Source: JBOHHR01 sp050740975 (GTDB taxonomy: Bacteria; Pseudomonadota; Gammaproteobacteria; JBOHHR01). From it: 5,355 nucleotides of DNA. Shown here piece after piece: positions 1 through 5,236 of this stretch (the stretch's first letter is position 1; each line of letters starts with the position of its first letter). A model generated the notes under the pieces. That model ran no database searches. It saw nothing but the letters and a program-made list of their open reading frames with translations, and was not told where the DNA came from. The stretch spans positions 1-5,355 of the forward strand of contig JBOIEE010000327.1 of NCBI GenBank assembly GCA_050740975.1. Direction: 5' to 3'. The position numbers and the translations under genes are program-made.

Positions 1-2
1 TT

Positions 3-689
3 CATGTCGGCCGCATCACGGGCCCGATCAAAGGCAAATCAGAACCCGTAGCCTGCGATGGGAACCTGCCCGATGACGCCGAAGAGAACGCGGCGCGCTG
101 GCGTGCTTGGCGGCGCTATCTCGCAACCGATGTGGCGATCGGCGTAGGCGGCAATCTGCTCACCACCCTGATGACTTGCCTGCTCGCGTTCGCCTTGCTG
201 TTTCCTAAAGGCCTTTTACCGCAGGACTACGAGCTTGCAGTGGTGCAGAGCCGCTTCTTTGAGGTGAGCTGGGGTGAGCTTGGGAGGGTGTTGTTTTTGA
301 TTGTGGCGGCGGCCTTTCTCACCGACACCTGGCTTGCGACGGTGGATGCCGTAAGCCGCATGCAAGCGGACATCGTGCATGTGCTTTTTTTACCCAGCCG
401 CCGCTATGAGCTGCGTCATTGGTATTATTTCTTTCTGGGCCTGCTCACCGCCATCACCTCCTTTACCATGCTGCTGGAGGCCCCCGGGCCGCTTATCCTC
501 ATCAGCGCGGTGATCGGCTTTATCGGTACGGTCATCTTCCCGGCGGCTTTGTACTTTTTGAACTATCGTTACCTCGCGCCAAACCTGCCGCGCTGGGCCC
601 AGCCGGGTCGCTTGTCCTGCTGGGGTCTGCTCCTGAGTTTCATCGTGTACCTCGCCCTGGCTCTGGCTTATCTGTGGGCGATTTTTTGA
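3..689 (+). CDS. Nramp-like metal transporter, C-terminal part (5' end outside window)
   Basis: The reading frame is open from the first complete codon at base 3 to TGA at 687-689, giving 228 residues of a protein whose start lies upstream. A charged cytoplasmic-looking stretch (GNLPDDAEENAARWRAWRRY) is followed by about five hydrophobic segments at fragment residues ~44-67, 93-115, 140-160, 162-187 and 206-228, so this is the C-terminal half of a polytopic inner-membrane protein. The segment around FLTDTWLATVDAVSRMQADI resembles the conserved helix of Nramp-like Mn/Fe transporters, which commonly reads roughly 'T-x-L-G-V-x-D-A-x-S-R-I-x-A-D'. This family assignment is from memory of the pattern. 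The diagnostic DPGN and MPH metal-binding motifs of helices 1 and 6 would lie outside the window, so substrate and even family remain provisional. A GTG at 132 is an internal codon, because the upstream in-frame sequence is coding-like and free of stops. It is transcribed in the same direction as the following lipoprotein but 254 bases apart. Confidence 0.6.
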   Translation, partial: HVGRITGPIKGKSEPVACDGNLPDDAEENAARWRAWRRYLATDVAIGVGGNLLTTLMTCLLAFALLFPKGLLPQDYELAVVQSRFFEVSWGELGRVLFLIVAAAFLTDTWLATVDAVSRMQADIVHVLFLPSRRYELRHWYYFFLGLLTAITSFTMLLEAPGPLILISAVIGFIGTVIFPAALYFLNYRYLAPNLPRWAQPGRLSCWGLLLSFIVYLALALAYLWAIF

Positions 690-716
690 ACTAGCGGCTT
701 GCCGCCCCACAATGCC

Positions 717-736
717 CGCGAGCTTACTGCTTCGCG
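717..736 (+). terminator. Hairpin downstream of transporter gene, possible weak terminator
   Basis: CGCGAGC and GCTTCGCG form a seven-pair stem with one bulged T and a five-base loop (ttact), 27 bases after the transporter stop codon. A smaller perfect stem, GCGG-cttg-CCGC, lies just before it at 694-705. There is no run of T after either stem, so a factor-independent terminator is not well supported. They may be part of a Rho-dependent 3' end or simply structure in GC-rich DNA. Confidence 0.2.
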
Positions 737-779
737 AGTCGCCGCCCCGTCAATTTTCGGCCACCATGCCTCCCGCCTT

Positions 780-808
780 TTGTCGGAACCTTAACGCCTC
801 TGTAATGT
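780..808 (+). promoter_or_regulatory. Possible promoter for the lipoprotein gene
   Basis: TTGTCG (780-785, four of six matches to the sigma-70 -35 box) is followed after 17 bases by TAATGT (803-808, three of six matches to the -10 box). It is the best-spaced pair I found by eye between the transporter and the lipoprotein, and would leave a leader of about 130 bases that contains the inverted repeats at 816-826 and 868-881. The match is poor, so this is only a candidate. Confidence 0.18.
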
Positions 809-815
809 AACCCGT

Positions 816-826
816 TAGAAATTCTA
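816..826. repeat. Short inverted repeat TAGAA-a-TTCTA
   Basis: A perfect 5+1+5 inverted repeat lies in the leader of the lipoprotein gene. It has the size of a half-turn operator site for a dimeric regulator, but inverted repeats this short also arise by chance. Confidence 0.25.
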
Positions 827-867
827 TGGAATCTTTTGTGGCACGACGGTTGCCCCGCAGGCACCAT

Positions 868-881
868 CGGGAACATTCCCG
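868..881. repeat. Inverted repeat CGGGAA-ca-TTCCCG upstream of the lipoprotein
   Basis: Perfect six-base arms are separated by two bases, 62 bases before the lipoprotein ATG. As RNA it would fold as a five-pair stem with a four-base loop, and it is followed by a T-rich stretch (ctgcttttgtattttacctttt). It could be an operator, a weak attenuator-like hairpin, or the 3' end of the upstream transcript. The sequence does not decide between these. Confidence 0.3.
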
Positions 882-932
882 CTGCTTTTGTATTTTACCT
901 TTTACAACCGCGGTCCCCTCGAGCCCGCAAAT

Positions 933-938
933 GGAGGA
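933..938 (+). promoter_or_regulatory. Ribosome binding site of the lipoprotein gene
   Basis: GGAGGA lies five bases before the ATG at 944. It fixes the start at 944 rather than at the in-frame TTG at 836 or the ATG at 938, which overlaps the site itself. Confidence 0.8.
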
Positions 939-943
939 TGGTT

Positions 944-1342
944 ATGTCAAACACTTCGCATACTGTTACCCTGGCGTTAACCCTGCTCGTGCTATCGGGC
1001 TGCGCCAGCTACGGTGCTTGGACCCCGACGGTTGATCCGTACGGGAACGCCAATGCCAATCGGATCACCGCAGACACAGCGGAATGCCAGCATCTCGCCA
1101 AGCAAGCTTCTGGAGGAACCGCTAATGAGACCTTGAAAGGCACCGTCGTCGGTGGCTTGTTCGGCGCGGCCGCTGGCGCTGCGATCGGAGCCGCGGTCGG
1201 GAACCCCGCCGGCGGAGCTGCCTTGGGCGCGGCTACCGGAGGCATGGGCGGGGCGGCGCATAGTGGCTACGGCGCCGAAGATCAGTACAAGCGTGCATAT
1301 ACGAACTGCTTGCGCAATAGGGGGCATACCGTCGTTAACTGA
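944..1342 (+). CDS. Glycine-zipper outer-membrane-type lipoprotein
   Basis: This 132-residue small envelope protein begins with a type II signal peptide: a hydrophobic core (VTLALTLLVL, residues 8-17) leads into the lipobox LSGC, with Cys20 the predicted lipidated residue. The next residues are A-S, not Asp at +2, so by the enterobacterial rule it would be sorted to the outer membrane. After a short linker comes a glycine zipper at about residues 66-105, a run of GxxxG/AxxxG-type repeats (GGLFGAAAGAAIGAAVG and GGAALGAATGG). Such zippers mediate close helix packing in membranes. Two further cysteines flank the zipper, Cys48 (AECQHLA) and Cys122 (NCLRNRGH), and could form a disulfide in the periplasm. 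The closing CLRNRGH-type motif recurs in proteins annotated as 'glycine zipper family protein'. No enzymatic role is known for these; links to envelope stability are inferred. The gene stands alone, with its own ribosome binding site and a hairpin after the stop. Confidence 0.88.
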   Translation: MSNTSHTVTLALTLLVLSGCASYGAWTPTVDPYGNANANRITADTAECQHLAKQASGGTANETLKGTVVGGLFGAAAGAAIGAAVGNPAGGAALGAATGGMGGAAHSGYGAEDQYKRAYTNCLRNRGHTVVN

Positions 1343-1356
1343 TCTTATCTAAGCTA

Positions 1357-1376
1357 GGCTGCCAGGGAAGGCAGCC
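1357..1376 (+). terminator. GC-rich hairpin after the lipoprotein gene
   Basis: GGCTGCC (1357-1363) and GGCAGCC (1370-1376) are perfect seven-base arms round a six-base loop (agggaa), 14 bases after the stop codon. The stem and position fit an intrinsic terminator, but only a short pyrimidine stretch (cttc) follows instead of a T run, so termination would be weak or Rho-assisted. Confidence 0.5.
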
Positions 1377-1539
1377 CTTCAGCGCGAGCAGATCACGTTC
1401 CTTTCTACGAAAACGCCACACCGTGCGTTACGCACGACGCGATCCGCGCGCGAAATCCTTGTTCGACTTGTTTTAGAGCCGCCTCCTTTTAGACACGGCA
1501 TCCGTAGTGCGGCCACGCGCTAACAGACTAGGGCTCTGT
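1377..1539. other. Intergenic stretch without a recognisable gene
   Basis: No open frame here has a ribosome binding site or recognisable protein features. It lies between the forward lipoprotein gene and the reverse-strand small ORF, so it is the 3'-to-3' junction of two converging units if that ORF is real. It holds the 15-base palindrome at 1422-1436 and a small stem ACAGA-ctagggc-TCTGT at 1523-1539. The latter sits immediately beyond the stop codon of the reverse-strand ORF but has no T run on that strand. Confidence 0.4.
1422..1436. repeat. 15-base palindrome CGTGCGT-t-ACGCACG
   Basis: Perfect seven-base arms surround a single central T. With one centre base it cannot fold into a tight hairpin without opening two or three pairs, so a protein-binding dyad is as plausible as an RNA structure. 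It lies about 80 bases after the lipoprotein stop and about 100 bases beyond the end of the reverse-strand ORF, which is an odd place for an operator. Confidence 0.5.
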
Positions 1540-1773
1540 CTACTTTATTTTGATGCCGGAATTAATGTTTTTAGCTTCATCAGGTGCTCCTTCGGGTATT
1601 GGATTATCAGGTCTTTTTGCCCCGTAACCGTCCGGGTTATGGTTACTTTCCTGGTGGGGAGTGTTTATGTCCTTGTACAAATCCGGCCCATAACGGTCCA
1701 AACCCCGCAGGAATCGACAAATAGCCACCCAGGACGTCAGCTCTTTATCGATCCGAGAAAAGATATTAATCAT
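1540..1773 (-). CDS. Candidate small hypothetical protein, 77 aa, unknown function
   Basis: I do not recognise this protein. The start is chosen at the reverse-strand ATG (1771-1773) because AGGAG lies eight bases upstream; the frame remains open further upstream to 1902 but without a comparable site. The product begins MINIFSRIDKELTSW, has a plausible amphipathic N-terminal half up to about residue 36 (RFLRGLDRYGPDLYK), then a Pro/Asn/Gly-rich, hydrophilic and probably disordered tail (PDGYGAKRP, NPIPEGAPDEAK) ending IKIK. There is no signal peptide, transmembrane helix or cysteine pair. GC content is 106 of 234 bases (45%), clearly below the flanking genes, where rows I spot-counted run about 52-67%. 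It also uses codons such as ATA, AGA and CGA. This could mean recent acquisition or relaxed non-coding DNA. It is divergent from the deacetylase gene and convergent with the lipoprotein gene. Being coding is plausible but unproven. Confidence 0.42.
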   Translation of the reverse strand: MINIFSRIDKELTSWVAICRFLRGLDRYGPDLYKDINTPHQESNHNPDGYGAKRPDNPIPEGAPDEAKNINSGIKIK

Positions 1774-1781
1774 GGCATTTA

Positions 1782-1786
1782 CTCCT
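1782..1786 (-). promoter_or_regulatory. Ribosome binding site of the small reverse-strand ORF
   Basis: On the reverse strand AGGAG precedes the ATG at 1773 by eight bases. This is the main argument for translation of the 77-residue frame. An overlapping ATG between the two, in another frame, runs into a stop after two codons. Confidence 0.45.
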
Positions 1787-1791
1787 ATATA

Positions 1792-1840
1792 CAAACTTTC
1801 TCTTGATCGCTGTAAGCTATACGTGGTATGGCAAAGTTTG
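1792..1840. repeat. Separated inverted repeat CAAACTTT / AAAGTTTG
   Basis: Eight-base perfect arms at 1792-1799 and 1833-1840 are 41 bases apart centre to centre, close to four helical turns. They sit in the 181-base region between the divergent small ORF and the deacetylase gene. A pair of half-sites on the same DNA face could serve a regulator, but the arms are short and A/T-rich and may be coincidental. Confidence 0.25.
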
Positions 1841-1891
1841 GATGTTCCGCGCCGTAACTCATCTCCAGCACGCCGCCAAAATCCTCCCTCG

Positions 1892-1923
1892 CTGACACCC
1901 AAAAACTTGAACCCGTTTATAGA
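1892..1923 (+). promoter_or_regulatory. Possible promoter for the deacetylase gene
   Basis: CTGACA (1892-1897) matches five of six bases of the -35 consensus. The best -10-like hexamer, TATAGA (1918-1923), is 20 bases further on, longer than ideal. GTTTAT (1915-1920) has the ideal 17-base spacing but only three matching bases. Transcription would start about 25 bases before the ATG at 1955. Confidence 0.25.
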
Positions 1924-1954
1924 GACAGACGAAGCCCTCGGCGCCTAACCCACG

Positions 1955-2875
1955 ATGACCGTCGCTTACGTAACGCATAAAGACTGCCTGCTGCACGAGA
2001 TGGGCGTAGGGCATCCCGAATCGCCAGCGAGGCTCTCCGCCATTCAAGACCGGCTCACCGCCGATGGTCGGTTCGCGCTGGTGTGCCTTGTAGAGGCCCC
2101 ATTTGCTACCAACGAGCAACTCTCCCGCGTCCACGATCCGGCTTATGTGGAGCGGATCATGCGGATCGCCCCCAAAGAAGGAGTGGTGCGCCTGGACCCG
2201 GACACGGTCATGAATCCTCACAGCCTAAACGCCGCATTGCGGGCAGCAGGCGCTCTGGTGCACGCCGTCGACCTGGTAGTGCGAGGAGAAGTGACCACCG
2301 CCTTTTGTGCCGTGCGTCCTCCGGGCCACCATGCCGAGCGCTCGCAGGCCATGGGTTTTTGCTTTTTTAATAACGTAGCGGTCGGTGCCGCCCATGCTTT
2401 GGCGATGCCGGGGATCTCACGCGTGGTGATCGTGGATTTCGACGTGCATCACGGCAACGGCACCGAAGATATTTTCCGCAATGAACCGCGGGTCTTGTTT
2501 TGCTCTTCCTTCCAGCACCCGTTTTACCCGGGAAGCGGTGCCTATACCCACAGCCATCACATCATCAATATGCCGCTGCCCGCCGGTACCACCGGGGTGG
2601 AATTCCGGGAGCAGGTTGAAGCGCGTTGGCTGCCGGCATTGGATCGCTTTCGCCCGCAATTTGTGTTTATCTCCGCCGGTTTTGACGCTCACGCCGCAGA
2701 TCCGCTCGCACAACTGCTTTTCACCGAGGAAGACTACACCTGGATCACGCAGCAGATGGTGGTCATCGCCAAGCAGCACGCTCAAGGACGGCTCGTCTCC
2801 ACCCTGGAGGGGGGCTACGATCTACCGGCTTTAGGGCACAGTGCAGCGGCGCACATCAAGGCCTTAATGGAATAA
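1955..2875 (+). CDS. Histone deacetylase family zinc amidohydrolase
   Basis: This complete 306-residue cytoplasmic enzyme of the arginase/deacetylase fold has the usual length for the compact bacterial form. Such enzymes hydrolyse acetyl groups from acetyl-lysine proteins or small acetylated amines, using zinc and a histidine-aspartate charge relay. The expected residues are all present: HPESPAR near the start (20-26), RPPGHHA with the catalytic His125-His126 pair, DFDVHHGNGT with zinc ligands Asp163 and His165 plus relay Asp161, AGFDAHAADPL with zinc ligand Asp244, and LEGGYDL with the transition-state Tyr288. No signal peptide is seen. ATG 1955 is the first start after an in-frame TAA at 1946-1948; no good Shine-Dalgarno site precedes it, so initiation may be weak. 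The next gene, AsmA-family, follows 58 bases on in the same direction. No acetoin, polyamine or acetyl-CoA synthetase gene lies in view, so the substrate cannot be assigned. Family certain, substrate unknown. Confidence 0.95.
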   Translation: MTVAYVTHKDCLLHEMGVGHPESPARLSAIQDRLTADGRFALVCLVEAPFATNEQLSRVHDPAYVERIMRIAPKEGVVRLDPDTVMNPHSLNAALRAAGALVHAVDLVVRGEVTTAFCAVRPPGHHAERSQAMGFCFFNNVAVGAAHALAMPGISRVVIVDFDVHHGNGTEDIFRNEPRVLFCSSFQHPFYPGSGAYTHSHHIINMPLPAGTTGVEFREQVEARWLPALDRFRPQFVFISAGFDAHAADPLAQLLFTEEDYTWITQQMVVIAKQHAQGRLVSTLEGGYDLPALGHSAAAHIKALME

Positions 2876-2933
2876 CGGTAGCCCCGCACCATTGCGACCT
2901 TTTCGTTGTCTATGTTCCCGTGCTGTTACACGC

Positions 2934-5126
2934 ATGAAGACTCTGTTTAAATTCATCGTCTGGTCGCTGGGTGTGCTTGCCGTGCTGGTGCTCGCGGCCG
3001 TGATCGCACTGCCGCTTTTGATTGACCCCAATAACTACAAAGACCGCATCGTGCAACTCGTAGAAGACCAAACGGGGCGCGACTTGTCCGTGCAGGGTGA
3101 TATCAAGCTTTCGGTGTTTCCTTGGTTAGGGTTTGATCTGGGTGCTGCTTCCCTGGGCAACGCACCGGGGTTTGGTCCCCAGCCGTTGGCTACCATAAAG
3201 CGGCTCAGGATGGGCGTGGCCTTGCTTCCTTTGTTGCGCGAGAAGGTGGAAATGGGGACCGTGATCATCCATGACTTGTCGGTGCATCTGTTCCGCAACC
3301 AAAAAGGCGCTTCCAATTGGGCCGATCTGGTTCCTGGAGGCAAGTCCAGGGGGGGAGCGGCCGGTTTGCGGCTCGCGGCGCTGGCCCTTGGCGGCTTGGA
3401 CATACGTAACGCGAGTGTGGTGTGGGAAGACCAGTTGCAAGGCCAGGTGTATGTGGTTAGGAACCTAAACCTTGAGACCGGTGCGGTGCGTCTCGGCAAA
3501 CCGCTCGATTTCTCCCTGGCGTTTCAGCTCCAAGACAGCACGGCCGGGATCACCGGCGACATCGCTCTGGATGCTCTCCTGGATTTCCGTCCAGACCATA
3601 AGCAGTATCGGTTTCGCCCCTTGGATTTCAATGCCCGGCTGAAAGGGCCGCGCTTCCCGAGCGGGAGTGCGGACATCGATCTGAAAGCAGACATCGCGGC
3701 GGACCTGAAGGGGGCGACGGCCCGGGTGTCCGCTCTGTCCCTGCGCATTCTGGGCATCAGGATAACAGGCGAGGGCCAGGCGACGAAGCTCGCGGATGAT
3801 CCCGAACTACGCGGGTCAATCCGGGTCGCACCTTTCGATCTGCGGCCGCTACTCGCGCAGATCGGTCAAGAGGTTCCGGAGACTGCCGATCCGGAGGTTC
3901 TGAAATCTGTAGCGTTGAGTACGTCGTTTATAAGCTCAAAGCGTGGCCTGATCCTCAAGGCCATGGAAGCAAAGCTCGACGACTCCCAGATCATAGGCGA
4001 CGTGTCGATCACCGACTTCGCTAACCCCGCTGTCGGCTTCAGCCTCGATTTGGATCGGATCAATGCCGACCGCTACTTGCCTCCCCAAGCGCCGAATGCG
4101 ATCACGCCCGAGACAGTCGCCGTTGGTGTGGCGGCAGAATGGCCGTCGAAAATTCTGAGCGCAATGAAGCTAAAGGGCGATCTGCGCGTCGCGCACCTCA
4201 CCCTGAATGCTATCCCGCTGACCAAGGTAACGCTCGCGGTCCAGGCGCGCGATGGGCGAATCGCCTTGGATCCCGTCTCCGCCCAACTGTTCGGCGGCCG
4301 TTATGAGGGTAACGTGGCCGTGGCCGTGACCGGGACGCAGCCGCTCATTACCGTAGACAGCACCTTAGACGCCGTTCAGCTAGGCCCGCTGTTGGAACAC
4401 GTGACGGGTGAATCAAAGATCGACGGCCGCACCAGGGCCGAGGCGAAGCTCACCGCGACCGGTGCCAGCGCGCAGGCATTACGGCGCACGCTCACAGGCG
4501 ATCTGCGCTTCGTGCTTCGCGATGGCGTGATTCGGGGATTCAATATAGCCCGCATCATACGGGAGGTGGAGTCTAGGGGATCAGGACTCCCGCTGCCGCC
4601 TAACAGCGCACCCGTGCAGACCGACTTTTCCGAAATGACAGGCACCGCGCACCTGGCCAACGGCTTGGCGAGCAACAAGGACTTGGTGCTTAAGTCACCG
4701 CTGCTGCGCGTGGAGGGCATAGGTTACGCGAACCTCGCAACTGAGCAGGTGGACTACAGGATAAATGCCACGCTGGTGGACACCTCAAAAGGCCAAGGCG
4801 GCAAAGGGCTGGAAGAGCTGAAGGGGATCCCGATCCCGGTCCGCGTTAGGGGTACCTTCGATAAGCTGAAGTTCACACCGGACATCCAAGGTGTGATCGA
4901 AGCACGCGCCAAGAAGGAGCTGGAACGGCAAAAAGACAAAATGCAAGCCAAACTGCAAGAGAAGCTGGGAAAAGAACTGAGCAATAAGTTCGGCGACCTC
5001 CTCGGCAGCGAGCCCAAACAGGAGCAGCAGCCGCTCCCACGGCAAAACAGGCCCGGCGCGGACCAGGGGCAAAACCCCGTCGAAGATGCGTTAAAAGACC
5101 GGTTGAAGCGTGTGTTGCCGTTCTGA
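2934..5126 (+). CDS. asmA: AsmA family envelope protein
   Basis: This 730-residue inner-membrane-anchored periplasmic protein is longer than E. coli AsmA (about 617). One N-terminal hydrophobic helix (residues ~7-29) is followed by the family's signature LIDPNNYKDRI and by GRDLSVQGDIKLSVFPWLG, which marks the start of the chorein-like beta-rich region. The typical AsmA C-terminal block runs from about residue 405 to 650 (LFGGRYEGNV, GPLLEHVTGE, RRTLTGDLRFVLRDGVIRG). From about residue 653 a highly charged, probably coiled-coil tail (EARAKKELERQKDKMQAKLQ) leads to a Gln/Pro-rich linker and ends DRLKRVLPF. Family members are implicated in outer-membrane lipid homeostasis and bridge-like lipid transport; that role is from the family, not this sequence. 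ATG 2934 is preferred over an in-frame TTG at 2892 because it starts directly before the anchor helix, though no clear Shine-Dalgarno site precedes either. It lies 58 bases after the deacetylase and ends before a strong terminator. Orthology to E. coli asmA itself is not proven. Confidence 0.93.
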   Translation: MKTLFKFIVWSLGVLAVLVLAAVIALPLLIDPNNYKDRIVQLVEDQTGRDLSVQGDIKLSVFPWLGFDLGAASLGNAPGFGPQPLATIKRLRMGVALLPLLREKVEMGTVIIHDLSVHLFRNQKGASNWADLVPGGKSRGGAAGLRLAALALGGLDIRNASVVWEDQLQGQVYVVRNLNLETGAVRLGKPLDFSLAFQLQDSTAGITGDIALDALLDFRPDHKQYRFRPLDFNARLKGPRFPSGSADIDLKADIAADLKGATARVSALSLRILGIRITGEGQATKLADDPELRGSIRVAPFDLRPLLAQIGQEVPETADPEVLKSVALSTSFISSKRGLILKAMEAKLDDSQIIGDVSITDFANPAVGFSLDLDRINADRYLPPQAPNAITPETVAVGVAAEWPSKILSAMKLKGDLRVAHLTLNAIPLTKVTLAVQARDGRIALDPVSAQLFGGRYEGNVAVAVTGTQPLITVDSTLDAVQLGPLLEHVTGESKIDGRTRAEAKLTATGASAQALRRTLTGDLRFVLRDGVIRGFNIARIIREVESRGSGLPLPPNSAPVQTDFSEMTGTAHLANGLASNKDLVLKSPLLRVEGIGYANLATEQVDYRINATLVDTSKGQGGKGLEELKGIPIPVRVRGTFDKLKFTPDIQGVIEARAKKELERQKDKMQAKLQEKLGKELSNKFGDLLGSEPKQEQQPLPRQNRPGADQGQNPVEDALKDRLKRVLPF

Positions 5127-5131
5127 AGCCT

Positions 5132-5170
5132 CGCGGATCGAGCTCAGCGCTGAGCTCACGCCCGCGTTTT
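5132..5170 (+). terminator. Intrinsic terminator with 18-base perfect palindrome after asmA
   Basis: An outer stem CGCGG (5132-5136) / CCGCG (5162-5166) encloses a perfect 18-base palindrome at 5140-5157 (GAGCTCAGCGCTGAGCTC), which as RNA gives a seven-pair stem with a GCGC loop. The two stems are joined by a small 3/4-base internal loop and followed directly by TTTT (5167-5170). This is the best terminator in the window. It begins five bases after the asmA stop and stands before the mutY start. Confidence 0.75.
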
Positions 5171-5228
5171 GGGTACCGCCCATAATCGGTCCGTGGATCC
5201 TCAAACACAACTTGCGCGCCGCTGCGCT

Positions 5229-5234
5229 GGAGAG
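5229..5234 (+). promoter_or_regulatory. Ribosome binding site of mutY
   Basis: GGAGAG ends two bases before the GTG at 5237, closer than the usual five to nine bases. It still supports this start, since no other canonical start codon lies between it and the in-frame stop upstream (TAA, 5183-5185). Confidence 0.5.
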
Positions 5235-5236
5235 CT

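Noticed and set aside
132..134. GTG at 132 as the start of the first gene
   Set aside because: The frame is open and coding-like from base 3, and the GTG has no ribosome binding site, so it is an internal valine codon.
836..943. Upstream extension of the lipoprotein frame to a TTG at 836
   Set aside because: The extension would put 36 residues before the signal peptide. The GGAGGA site and the lipobox position both fix the start at 944.
1441..1454. GC-rich alternating stretch (gatccgcgcgcgaa) as a structural or repeat element
   Set aside because: It is too short and simple to separate from base composition.
1507..1806. Forward 99-codon frame overlapping the small reverse-strand ORF
   Set aside because: It starts at a GTG with no ribosome binding site, and its hydrophobic stretches have no signal-peptide layout. 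The opposite strand has the better start signal.
1774..1902. Upstream extension of the small reverse-strand frame to 1902
   Set aside because: No ribosome binding site precedes the far start, while AGGAG is well placed for the ATG at 1773.
2417..2785. Reverse-strand open frame inside the deacetylase gene
   Set aside because: It lies opposite a gene with intact catalytic motifs and has no recognisable features of its own, so it is a shadow frame.
2892..2933. TTG start for the AsmA-family gene at 2892
   Set aside because: It would add 14 residues with two cysteines before the membrane anchor. The ATG at 2934 gives the normal AsmA N-terminus.
5181..5186. CATAAT as a mutY promoter -10 box
   Set aside because: It matches five of six bases, but nothing resembling a -35 box lies 15-19 bases upstream and there is no extended -10 TG, so I did not call a promoter.
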